NCBI GenBank assembly: GCA_947567625.1 | Contig: CANONN010000002.1 | Location: 38,765 to 102,764 of the forward strand | DNA from: an uncultured Roseburia sp. | GTDB lineage: Bacteria > Bacillota > Clostridia > Lachnospirales > Lachnospiraceae | DNA length: 64,000 nt | Direction: 5' to 3' | Shown: positions 51,338 to 59,800 of the stretch, in pieces | Layout of the letters: each line of letters starts with the position of its first letter | How positions within the stretch are numbered: position 1 is the stretch's first letter | The notes under the pieces: model-generated | Database searches by the model: none | Seen by the model: only the letters and a program-made list of their open reading frames with translations | Told to the model about the DNA's origin: nothing | Position numbers and translations under genes: made by a program

Positions 51338-51585
51338 TTACTCCCCAACCTCAGACTTTAACTCATCCATCGTCAGCCAACCTTTTCCGCCATCAACAGC
51401 TTCTTCTGCCTCATGCAGTTTCTCCAGCAGCCTTTTTTCCGCTTTCTCACGCTCATAATCTTCTATATCCATTACCACGAATCTACCCCTGCCATTTTTA
51501 GTCAAGAACACTGGCTCCCCAACCTGACAGTTTTTCAAGACCTCATTATAATTCTTAAATCTGATACCGGTAATATATTAGCCAT
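51338..51585 (-). pseudogene. Frameshifted Phd/YefM-type antitoxin gene
   Basis: With an AGGTGG site upstream, translation would start at 51585 as MANILPVSDLR and then hit a stop within six codons. Inserting a single base in the AAGAATT run restores the frame exactly: NYNEV then LKNCQVGEPVFLTKNG, RGRFVVMDIEDYEREK and the acidic C-terminus to 51338. That full product (about 83 residues) is a classic Phd/YefM antitoxin. A one-base deletion therefore disrupts the gene. The residual open frame has only a TTG near 51538. Either the operon is dead or this is an assembly error in an A run; the toxin stops favour true decay. Confidence 0.75.
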
Positions 51586-51729
51586 AAATTTACCACCTCT
51601 TTCCAATCAAACAATCGCATTTCTTTTTATCATTATAATTGAAAATGCTGCAACAATCAACGAAATACTATATATCCCAACAGGAACCCTCTGCAACGGG
51701 AAACGCCCTTTCCTCCGGCAACACACCCC

Positions 51730-52263
51730 TTATGATAAGCTGCACTCCAACTGGCAGTCAAACGGCTCTTGCCTGACATGACCTTCGTGATATACTTCCG
51801 CCTCCACACACCCCATTTTTTTGTAAAAAGCCTGGCTCTCGACGGCAGAATGGGCGGATATATATAACTTACGCGCTCCATTCTCCTTTGCCCACCGTTT
51901 CGCCTCCAGAAACAGTGCGGCGCCGATGCCGTTCCCGCGCATATCTTCGGACACATGGATACTCGAGAGGTCGAGATACTTCTGCTCACCGCCAAATAGC
52001 CCGGGTTCTACCGAGGCAAAGCCCTTTAAGTTCCCGCCGCAAAAAGCGGCAAATACAACCCCGCCGGACGAAGCCGTATTTCGCAAACAGGAAATCAGCA
52101 CCTGATAATCGGCCTCTGTCCAGTCGTCAAGAAACGGCGCATCTTTGATCGTCCATGCACCGTTTTCCTTTCTCCAGCATTTGGTCACGTTTTGGCGGCG
52201 GATAAAATCGTGAAACAATGTTCTGTCGATCTCATCCGCATGCAAAATTCTGTATTGTATCAT
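51730..52263 (-). CDS. GNAT-family N-acetyltransferase
   Basis: This 177-residue single-domain acetyltransferase has motif A (HVSEDMRGNGIGAALFLEAK, with R-x-x-G-x-G/A for acetyl-CoA) near residue 108, preceded by the beta4 strand YLDLSSIHVS. C-terminal QAFYKKMGCVEAEVYHEGHV is typical of motif B in small GNATs. It is soluble and stands alone. The ATG at 52263 is preceded by GGAGG eight bases upstream. Substrate unknown; many relatives acetylate small amines, antibiotics or protein N-termini. It sits between the broken toxin-antitoxin pair and the frameshifted plus-strand gene, inside a region of mixed composition. Confidence 0.85.
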   Translation of the reverse strand: MIQYRILHADEIDRTLFHDFIRRQNVTKCWRKENGAWTIKDAPFLDDWTEADYQVLISCLRNTASSGGVVFAAFCGGNLKGFASVEPGLFGGEQKYLDLSSIHVSEDMRGNGIGAALFLEAKRWAKENGARKLYISAHSAVESQAFYKKMGCVEAEVYHEGHVRQEPFDCQLECSLS

Positions 52264-52480
52264 TTATTTCATCCTCCATGATCTGTTCTACCGGTTGGTC
52301 AAATATGACGCACGAACTTCTGTTGTCAGCCAACCATGTCTTCTGCCATGCTTTTCCTTTGGCAGATCCTATCGTTTCACCGCTTCTAAGTATAGCAAAA
52401 CAGATGGTCAAAAACAATAAGCCACCGTGTTACATTTCAAAACCCGTCGGAAGGTTCCGTGCGGGACAAAGTAAATTTGA

Positions 52481-52508
52481 TTGCAATTTTTGATGAAACA
52501 GTTATAAT
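52481..52508 (+). promoter_or_regulatory. Promoter of the frameshifted membrane-protein gene
   Basis: TTGCAA (52481-52486) and perfect TATAAT (52503-52508) have 16-base spacing, about 50 bases before a GGGGAGG site and ATG at 52557. The rest of the 293-base gap (52264-52556) shows no convincing gene. Confidence 0.6.
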
Positions 52509-52556
52509 ATTTTTATAGATTATCTTTTTTCTATGCTGTTACGGGGAGGTACAGTT

Positions 52557-53536
52557 ATGTTAGCAGAAGATAAAAAAGCATCTTATCTATTTTTGCGACG
52601 TTGATCGTCGTCATTCTTTCATCCTGTGTCAAAAACCCAATCATACAAATACTGTTTATTGCCATTTTTATCGCGGCATGCTGGCTGATCTTCAGTAATT
52701 TAAATTCAAAAATGAAATGGAAAAAAATCTTGATTGTCATTTGCTGCGTTACGGAAACGCTTATTATCATAGCGTCCATTGTCAGCATTGGTTCTATCAG
52801 CAGTTTTTTCCGCCATATGAAAAATTTTTTTGTCTATGAGCAGACAAGCGCCAACGGGACCTTAACCGATTCCATCGCGCCCGCGTCCGCTTCCAGTGAT
52901 TACAGCCAACAACTGGCAGAACTAAAAGAAAGCATCGAGGGGCTTGACAATCGTGTATCGGGTATCGATCAAAGTATTGTGGAAATGGATGCCAGCCTCG
53001 ACGTTTTTACAAACGATCTGAAACATCTCTATATCAATGACAGCATAGATGATGTGGAAGTAGAAGAAATCCTGCAAAAAATAAATGAAAAATATGACAA
53101 TTACACCGGTGACGTTTTTTTAAGTTTAAGAACAGACCCCTACGCATTTGAACTATTTTACAAAATGTATCTGTCAAAGGAGCCCTATTATTATTGTAAT
53201 TTGATAAGTGCCTTTGAAAAATACGGCGTAGATTTTGATAAACTTGATATTGATGTGCATGATTTAATCACATGGGACATCGAAGTGTTGTTTATGCATT
53301 ACAACATTAAAAACTATATTGACAACGAGCTCGATTTCCATTCTGAAGATGTAATCGATGATATCAGCTTCTATTATAAAGACTTCAAAATTAATATGCA
53401 GCGGTACAGTGATACGTTTGACTACGATTCATGGAACCTGCATTACGAAGGTTACACGGCAAAAGAGCTTGATGAAAAAATGGAAACGCGCATTATGAAT
53501 TACTATAAAAAGTTCATCATAAATTTTCAGGATTGA
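52557..53536 (+). pseudogene. Membrane/coiled-coil protein gene with a one-base frameshift at its 5' end
   Basis: A strong ribosome site (GGGGAGG) and ATG at 52557 open a frame that stops after 15 codons. One extra A in the run of six at 52572-52577 would join it (MLAEDKKSILSIFAT) to the long frame that continues LIVVILSSCVKNP from 52602 to 53536, giving about 326 residues. That product has two or three membrane segments (to about residue 80), a coiled-coil-like stretch (QQLAELKESIEGLDNRVSGI) and an acidic, Tyr-rich C-terminal domain. No family is recognised. The homopolymer makes sequencing error, slippage or real mutation all possible. It lies upstream of the SecB-like operon but with its own promoter. 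Confidence 0.6.
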
Positions 53537-53688
53537 AGCTGCATGGTTTATATCTTTCGTTCTCCAATTTTTAATGTAATCATATCATCAATCCACCTGC
53601 TTTGCCTCTCCGGTATATTGGATATGATTAAGCAGCAAACACTCCAACACTTTAGATGGTCAAACATGTCAAACAAACGTTCTGCCTT

Positions 53689-53717
53689 TTATTATATCGT
53701 TGATATACAATTATAAT
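53689..53717 (+). promoter_or_regulatory. Putative promoter of the SecB-like operon
   Basis: A perfect TATAAT (53712-53717) has TTATTA (53689-53694) 17 bases upstream, 26 bases before the probable ATG at 53743. Confidence 0.4.
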
Positions 53718-53742
53718 ACTACAAATGATGGGAGTTTATCTT

Positions 53743-54198
53743 ATGAGAAATGAATTATTTGTATTTCCTGATTATTTTTCAGAAAATTCGGTTAAATTAA
53801 TAATATCAAACGGGAAACCTGATTCCCTACACATATATAGAGTCGGCAAATATGGAAAAGACAAAACAACTGCTTTTCTGAATTATTATGATGAAATACA
53901 ACAGGGTTTAAAAACTGTTAGAAATCCAGAAAAGTATTTAGAAAAATGTAAGAATAATATGGTTCAACTTTCTGTATCATGTTATTATGATATCGATGAT
54001 CTTACATACTATTTTGAAGTTACTTTAAAAGACACTTATCCTGAGCGGATATTATTAGAGGGGATATCTAACCCTTGTCATGGATTAATTCAAAAAACGT
54101 CAGAAAGAAAAACAGAAACTAAAAATTCTCATGTTGACTGGTGGCTTTATAAAAATGCAACTCCATGGATTGATTTTAATGAGGTGAATAATGAATGA
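53743..54198 (+). CDS. First gene of the SecB-like operon, unknown function
   Basis: This 151-residue soluble protein, strongly AT-rich in codon use, has no recognised family. Visible landmarks are SLHIYRVGKYGKDKTTAFLN near residue 30, MVQLSVSCYYDIDDLTYYFE near 75, and SHVDWWLYKNATPWIDFNEV at the end. The start at 53743 follows GGGAG by eight bases; an ATG six codons earlier has no site. Its last codons overlap the next gene by eight bases (54191-54198), a sign of translational coupling. Because the operon ends in a SecB-like chaperone, and such chaperones are known to control toxin-antitoxin pairs, this could be a toxin, an antitoxin or a chaperone client. The sequence alone does not decide. 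Confidence 0.6.
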   Translation: MRNELFVFPDYFSENSVKLIISNGKPDSLHIYRVGKYGKDKTTAFLNYYDEIQQGLKTVRNPEKYLEKCKNNMVQLSVSCYYDIDDLTYYFEVTLKDTYPERILLEGISNPCHGLIQKTSERKTETKNSHVDWWLYKNATPWIDFNEVNNE

Positions 54199-54781
54199 AC
54201 TATATTTTAGTAACGTAATTCAAATTGGAAATTTATATTTAGAAAAAGTTCTTAATAAATTTGAAGATGAAAATATCATATTTATATGTAAAGATTTAAA
54301 TGGTAATCGTTATTTATGTATTTGTTATGAATTCCGTTTATCCTTGAAATGGATTATATGTAAAATTACACCTGAAACTTTAATAAAACTAATCGCAAAT
54401 AGAATAGATATAAATACCGTCTTTGAACTTGAACAGAATCATTGGATTCAAATTCTATACAAAAATGGGAATGAAATATCAAGAATATTTACTTGTGATA
54501 ATTCGGTTGAAAATATTCTCCCAAAGCGTGGAGTGTTCCTAAAAACGGATCAGGAAATCTCAAAATATTTACGATTTATTTGTTTTAACTTTACAAAAAC
54601 ATCTTCCTATACATGTGAGCGATTTATCAAATATCCATCACAAAGATTGACAACCGGTTTAAATACTACTAATAATTGTTCCTGTTCAAATTCCAATTAT
54701 ATCATATCTTATGATTTAAACAATGCTCGTAATAAGAATGAAAAAGATTTATCCTTTATAAATTTATTTGATGCTGCATAA
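54191..54781 (+). CDS. Second gene of the SecB-like operon, unknown function
   Basis: This 196-residue soluble protein is rich in Ile, Asn and Lys. The N-terminal half alternates short hydrophobic strands (IQIGNLYLEKVLNKFED, IIFICKDLNGNRYLCICY, LKWIICKITPETLIKLI), suggesting a compact alpha/beta domain. The C-terminus is Asn/Ser-rich and probably flexible. No motif, signal or membrane segment is recognised. It is coupled to the upstream gene by overlap, with GAGGTG just before its ATG, and followed by the SecB-like gene nine bases later. A flexible, aggregation-prone C-terminus next to a SecB-like chaperone is what is seen in chaperone-dependent antitoxins, but this comparison is inference. 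Confidence 0.6.
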   Translation: MNELYFSNVIQIGNLYLEKVLNKFEDENIIFICKDLNGNRYLCICYEFRLSLKWIICKITPETLIKLIANRIDINTVFELEQNHWIQILYKNGNEISRIFTCDNSVENILPKRGVFLKTDQEISKYLRFICFNFTKTSSYTCERFIKYPSQRLTTGLNTTNNCSCSNSNYIISYDLNNARNKNEKDLSFINLFDAA

Positions 54782-54790
54782 GGAGTAAAA

Positions 54791-55171
54791 ATGAAAGAAA
54801 GTTTTTTCCAATTTTCGGATCCTCAACTCGTAAAACTAAATTTTCAAATAAATGAGGATTTTGATGAACAACTTTTTACCGGTTTCTCTATAGAAAGCGA
54901 AGTACATATTGGCATTATTGAACAAGGTAAAGAAGCATTAGTTAGTTTGCAATTAATGATTGGTAATTCTTCAGCAAACTATCCTTTTCAAATTTTAATA
55001 GTTATGTCAGGAAACTTTACATGTGATAAAGAGGATTATTTTGATAAATTACTCAACACAAATGCCCCTGCCTTGCTATTATCTTATACAAGGCCCATTA
55101 TTTCGCTAATTACTGCCCAGGCAGGATACCCCTCGTTTCATTTACCGTTTATGAATTTCACCGAATCATAG
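54791..55171 (+). CDS. SecB-like chaperone-domain protein
   Basis: This is a 126-residue protein. The C-terminal part LNTNAPALLLSYTRPIISLI followed by TAQAGYPSFHLPFMNF closely follows the SecB signature, in which an Asn-Ala-Pro-x-x-Leu/Phe strand, a helix with Arg, and the Gly-x-x-x-x-x-Leu-Pro-x-x-Asn-Phe end form the core. The N-terminal half has the expected four-strand pattern (VKLNFQINEDFDEQLFTGF, HIGIIEQGKEALVSLQLMIG). Classic SecB belongs to Proteobacteria, so a SecB-like gene in a Firmicute, in an AT-rich island and ending a three-gene operon, points to an accessory role such as toxin-antitoxin-chaperone systems rather than general export. AAGGAG lies just before the ATG. The motif match is by eye. 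Confidence 0.8.
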   Translation: MKESFFQFSDPQLVKLNFQINEDFDEQLFTGFSIESEVHIGIIEQGKEALVSLQLMIGNSSANYPFQILIVMSGNFTCDKEDYFDKLLNTNAPALLLSYTRPIISLITAQAGYPSFHLPFMNFTES

Positions 55172-55181
55172 ACCATTTATC

Positions 55182-55230
55182 TATAGGGATAACTTTTCTT
55201 CATATAAAATAGCAGAAAACTATCCCTATA
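55182..55230 (+). terminator. Hairpin closing the SecB-like operon
   Basis: TATAGGGATA (55182-55191) pairs perfectly with TATCCCTATA (55221-55230), and the stem can extend inward with CTTTTCT/AGAAAAC. It starts 11 bases past the stop codon. No T run follows, so it may be a 3' stabiliser rather than a classic terminator. Confidence 0.45.
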
Positions 55231-55268
55231 TGATCGTCTTACCACTCAACGTCTCCATAGCAAATCAG

Positions 55269-56084
55269 TCACGGACGATACCGCCCTCTTAAATTTTGAA
55301 ATAGTATTTTGAGCAGCTCGCCGTTTCCCCGCAGGAAGCTTATTTTCGTGGGTGTTTTTCCCTTTTTTGGATATGCTCTCGTTACAGGTATCTCACAAGC
55401 TTTCAGTCCAATCTGTGTCGCCCTGACCGACAAATATGCCAACAATTCATATGTCATAAATACATCGCGCAAGGGCTGTACACGTTCGTCCCTCAGATAT
55501 CTTGCAGAATACGCTCTGTATGCGTTTGTCGTATCCGTGAATCTCTGTCCGGCAGTCAGGGAAATAATCGGTGCATGAAGCAGTCTTACCGACAAGGTCC
55601 GTATGAGAGGCGTATGAATTGCTTTTCCCCCCTTTACAAATCTCGAACCCTGCACCAGATCATAGCCTTCCTCCAATTTGCTGATAAATTGGGGAACATC
55701 TTCAATGCTATCCTTATTATTGCCGTCAATCGTGATCAATCCGCGATATCCACGTCTTAACGCCCACCAGATTCCCATGCGGAGCTGCGCACCCTGCTTT
55801 CCGATATCTTGCTTTACAAGAAGCGTATTCACCCGCAGCCTGCGAAGTTCCGATTCTTCTGTGCAGCCGTCTGTCGACCCGCCGTCGCAGACCACAATAT
55901 CTGCATAATCGGCGATATCATATTTGCAGGCGCGCGCCAATTCTTTCCGTATTCTCTCTCCTTCGTTGATGATCGGAATCAAAACCACATACTCTTTTGA
56001 TTTTTCCCGATACTCGTTGCACACAAATTTCGGTACGCCTTCCTGCCGCTCAAAAACCATAGTACCATCATCCCCCTCTTCCAT
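55269..56084 (-). CDS. Family 2 glycosyltransferase
   Basis: This GT-A enzyme is up to 271 residues. YVVLIPIINEGERIRKELAR near residue 31 begins the catalytic domain, VVCDGGSTDGCTEESE follows, and YRGLITIDGNNKDSIEDVP near 115 contributes the acidic site (DGN in place of the usual DxD). LVQGSRFVKGGKAIHTPLI follows in the DPM1/GT2 style. There is no membrane segment. It begins four bases after the TIM-barrel gene's stop. The ATG at 56084 has no good ribosome site, and the one at 56060 (MVFERQEG), after GAGGGGG, may be the real start. It is the last gene of the operon running from 63920. The altered metal motif is worth noting; the product is probably a lipid-linked or nucleotide-derived glycan intermediate. 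Confidence 0.82.
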   Translation of the reverse strand: MEEGDDGTMVFERQEGVPKFVCNEYREKSKEYVVLIPIINEGERIRKELARACKYDIADYADIVVCDGGSTDGCTEESELRRLRVNTLLVKQDIGKQGAQLRMGIWWALRRGYRGLITIDGNNKDSIEDVPQFISKLEEGYDLVQGSRFVKGGKAIHTPLIRTLSVRLLHAPIISLTAGQRFTDTTNAYRAYSARYLRDERVQPLRDVFMTYELLAYLSVRATQIGLKACEIPVTRAYPKKGKTPTKISFLRGNGELLKILFQNLRGRYRP

Positions 56085-56087
56085 GTA

Positions 56088-56888
56088 TCAGATGCCATCA
56101 TTCAAAAAAATGCTGCTAACATACTGCATCGTCTTGTCTAATACAGTAATATCATCAACCTTTCCCATTTCAATCGAAATAAATCCGGTATAGCCCCCGC
56201 TTCGCAATACCTCGCACAGCTCCTGGTGAAAATCCCTTTTTTGAATCGGCATTAAGCCAGGTTCGCTGATATGGACATGATGGATCAGATGCACCTTACC
56301 GATAAGTTCCGAAACGCGCTCGCCCTTGCAAAGCATCGTGCCAACATCAAGATTGAGAAGAAATCCTTTTGACTGAACCATTTGTATTAACTCCAGCGCT
56401 GATGACGTGTCATTAATATAATTCGTATGATATATTTCGGGATTTGCCTCCATTCCGATCACCGTTCCCATTTTCGCTGCGAAGTCGCCCATTTCCCGAA
56501 AAAACGAAATCGCCTCTTTCTCATCCGCCCCCTTGGGCCGGTTTCTGTTTCTGGGACACCCGAACACAAGATTTTTGCAGTCGATTGCGGCGGCAAACGC
56601 GATCGCCTCTTTCGTATAATTTGACAGTACCGTTCGCTCCTCATCCGTTCCGAATAATTTTTCCTGTTTTCCAAACCAAATGGATTGCATGGAGGGAATA
56701 CAAAATCCATATGTTTGCTTTATCGCCTCCCTCCATAATTTTGCCTCATTCTTTCTGTGATACGGCTGGTCGGGAAAAATCCTTGTCGGCGCAATCTCCA
56801 AACCGCTATATCCGTAAGCTTTCATCCAATCATACACAACCGCATCATACTCGGCCGTCCACCCAATATTCGATATCGCCAGTTTCAT
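56088..56888 (-). CDS. Sugar-phosphate isomerase/epimerase-like TIM barrel (AP endonuclease 2 fold)
   Basis: This 266-residue protein opens with MKLAISNIGWTAEYDAVVYD and YGYSGLEIAPTRIFPD. It shows the four metal ligands of the xylose-isomerase-like barrel in order: Glu in VIGMEANPEIYH, Asp in FLLNLDVGTML, His in LIHHVHISEPG and Glu in GFISIEMGK. Members are isomerases, epimerases or dehydratases of small sugars and inositols. Its place between two glycan genes suggests that it makes or converts the sugar used by the operon. It is translated four bases after the giant membrane-protein gene. Substrate is not predictable by eye. Confidence 0.85.
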   Translation of the reverse strand: MKLAISNIGWTAEYDAVVYDWMKAYGYSGLEIAPTRIFPDQPYHRKNEAKLWREAIKQTYGFCIPSMQSIWFGKQEKLFGTDEERTVLSNYTKEAIAFAAAIDCKNLVFGCPRNRNRPKGADEKEAISFFREMGDFAAKMGTVIGMEANPEIYHTNYINDTSSALELIQMVQSKGFLLNLDVGTMLCKGERVSELIGKVHLIHHVHISEPGLMPIQKRDFHQELCEVLRSGGYTGFISIEMGKVDDITVLDKTMQYVSSIFLNDGI

Positions 56889-56892
56889 CCTG

Positions 56893-59800
56893 TCAATCTC
56901 CTTCTAAAATATGCATCTTTACATCATGCAAAAAACCGTCCGCCTCGATCACAACCGCATTTACTTCCCGCAAATACCAGTAATAGTCTGCGCTCACCCT
57001 GATCAGATAATCGTGCTCACCTTCGTTCACCGTCATACGATACCGATACTTCTCTGTAAATGTGCCATTTTCATAATTCCCTGCTTTAACAAGCACATCC
57101 GTCATTTCATCATCACTGCGGTACAAATCTCCCTGATCCATGCCATCGTAAACCGCATGAATCATGAGATAATTGCCGTTCTTTCCCGGAACCACGCTCT
57201 CCTTATCAAACACGAACAAATTTCCCTGTGCCGTCAGTTCTGCCACGACCACATTTTCACAGGCTTCCTCCTGATCTGTTTCTGCCCAAATCCGCGGAAG
57301 CTGTCGAAGCGTATAATGATGTAAAACCCCGCTGTAGGCATAGGTTCCGTCCTCCTTGGCTGTCGGTCCGTCATATCCCCATGTAATGAGACTGTCCCTC
57401 ATGCTCGCAGCAATGCGGTCAATCCGCACCACGCCGTCCGCCGGCAAATCCAGACGTAATCTTGTAAATTCCGTCACGGGAACGGTAAATTCGGCTATTC
57501 CGGCGCCTGCCGCAGCCCAAACGGACACACTTTTTGCTTCTGTGTAATTTTCACCCGCATCTGTCGTATAATACATTTGCATCTGTCCACTTACATCTGT
57601 CTCGTATCCCACGCAAATCGTTATAGGGAGACCAACATAATCCGACGTGTCGATACATGTTTGCAGCTCCGCCAGAAACGGGTCTGTGCTGCCGGACAAA
57701 GCCCGCACCTGATTCCCATCTTTCGACAACACACAATCATTCACAGCCACCTCATTGCCCAAAATAAATTGCTCCGTATAATCCACTCCGTCCGCCAGCT
57801 TATCCGTCATTTCCTGATAGCGCTCCGGCAGACACCAGACGGCAAATACTGAGCCGTAAGTACATAGCGGTACATAATGCTGATATATATATTCCGACAC
57901 CCGATAATATCGATACGCGTTTGCAATGCCGTCAAGCTCACTGGAACAATGACTGTTTACGGAATCGCCAGGCATGACTACCAAAGGAATATCTTTCATT
58001 TCCTCTAAAAACATCTCCTGTGCAAATTCCCCCGACAGCTGAAGTGGAGATTGTGACACATATACCGGGTTTTTTCTTTCCAATGCGGAATAGACAAAGG
58101 ATGCATTGACAAAATCTACAAAGGTCTCGTCCTCATCCAACAACAAATCCATGACGACCCGATATGGTTTTATTGCTTCTGTGAGAGCATCATCCCAAAC
58201 GGTTCGGACGGCCCGCTCTGTAGACAGTCCATACATTTGCCAATCTGTCTGCCCCTGGGATAAATCGTTCCGATCAGATACCATGTCCTGCACATTGCCC
58301 TTCGTATACCATGCATCAACAAAGGTTCCTGTTTTTTGGGCAGCCTGCTCCACAATTGATTGCTCCGTAAAATTCGTGGCTCCCACTATCATCGTATGAC
58401 CCAGAATCAAAATCGCAAATGTCGGAAGAAACACTTTCTTATTTCTCCTCCAGCAACTGATAAAGAGAGCCAGAAATACATAGCAGGTCCACATAGCCGT
58501 AACCCGAACCGCACCCTCCATTAATGTATGCCTCACCAGGCCGCGCGAAAAATTTGCCAGATAAGCAAATCCCAATAACAGCAGCAGCATCCACCTGTTG
58601 CGGTCCGTATGCTCCCGCATCGTTTTTGCGTACAATGTGTACATAAGACAGGCAATCAAAGCAAGCGGGCAAATCATGTATACCCATGTGAAGGCCCCGC
58701 TTGCAGTATCGCCGATACCAACATATGCCCAGTTAATATTTGAACTGCTAATCGCCAGAAATTCCCTTAATCGCTGTATCGGAGAAATCCCGTTCACCGC
58801 GCATAACACACACCACACACTAAGACAGACTGCCCCCCATCCGGCAAGGGTGCCTATCAGCTGCTTGGCCGCTCTCTTGTTTTTGTCCACCGCTATATAG
58901 GCAGTCAGCGCGATCACAGCGGCAATGCCAAATGCAAACCCCAGATCCAGCCGGTAAACAACACACCATATAATTGCAAACCACACCCATATGGCTCTGA
59001 CATATGTGTTTTTTCTCATGTAAGCTATGATGGCAAGACACACCAGCATCCCCAGTCCATAATAATGCCAGACGCTATAAAACGGGAAAAACAATGCCGC
59101 AAACAACGCCATATCTTCGTTCCACACATACTTTACAAGATAGAAAAAGCAAAGGGCACTGATTGTGAGAATATACGGCGCATACGGGCTAAATATCGCC
59201 CCGGCATAGTCATTGTTTATCCAGCCGTACAGCAGCCCTTCCCAAACATTGGTCATCATATGCCCGCCATAGTGTTCTACCAAAGGTATCGTACCAAACT
59301 TTATAAAATCACTGATCAATACACTGGAATTCGCAGACTCCATAAGATCTGCCTGGCAGACCTGTACGAGGGGAATCTGCGCAGATAGACAGGATACGCC
59401 AAACACGAGAAACGGATATGACCATTTCTTCCACTTATCGGTATTCCAACCTTTTTTTTGCGCGATTACGCACACTGCCACAGAAATACCGAGCAAAACG
59501 GCAACAACAACTGCATAGAAGCTGTCTCTTTTACTCACAAAGACATTATGCTGGTTTAAAATATGAAACAGCTCAATGCAAAAAGAAGTCAAAAACGGCA
59601 ACAAACTGAACAGTACTGCCAAAACACCCAAACGAACGGAACATTTATCACTTCCTAACCATCTGCCATGAAAACGTGCCATAAACAGACAGCATACTAG
59701 CAAAATAACCTGAACGCCAAGCAGCAGCATCCCATCTTCCCAGCTTTGACGCCAGAGGACGGCGATGACATAAGCAAAAGAAACAGCCATCATTAACAGT

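Noticed and set aside
52232-52417. A 61-codon minus-strand frame overlapping the GNAT start
   Set aside because: It would overlap the GNAT ribosome site and has no own site; probably chance, although a short upstream peptide is not fully excluded.
54791-55171. Housekeeping SecB of the general export pathway
   Set aside because: Firmicutes generally lack it, the protein is short, and it is the third gene of an AT-rich accessory operon with unknown partners.
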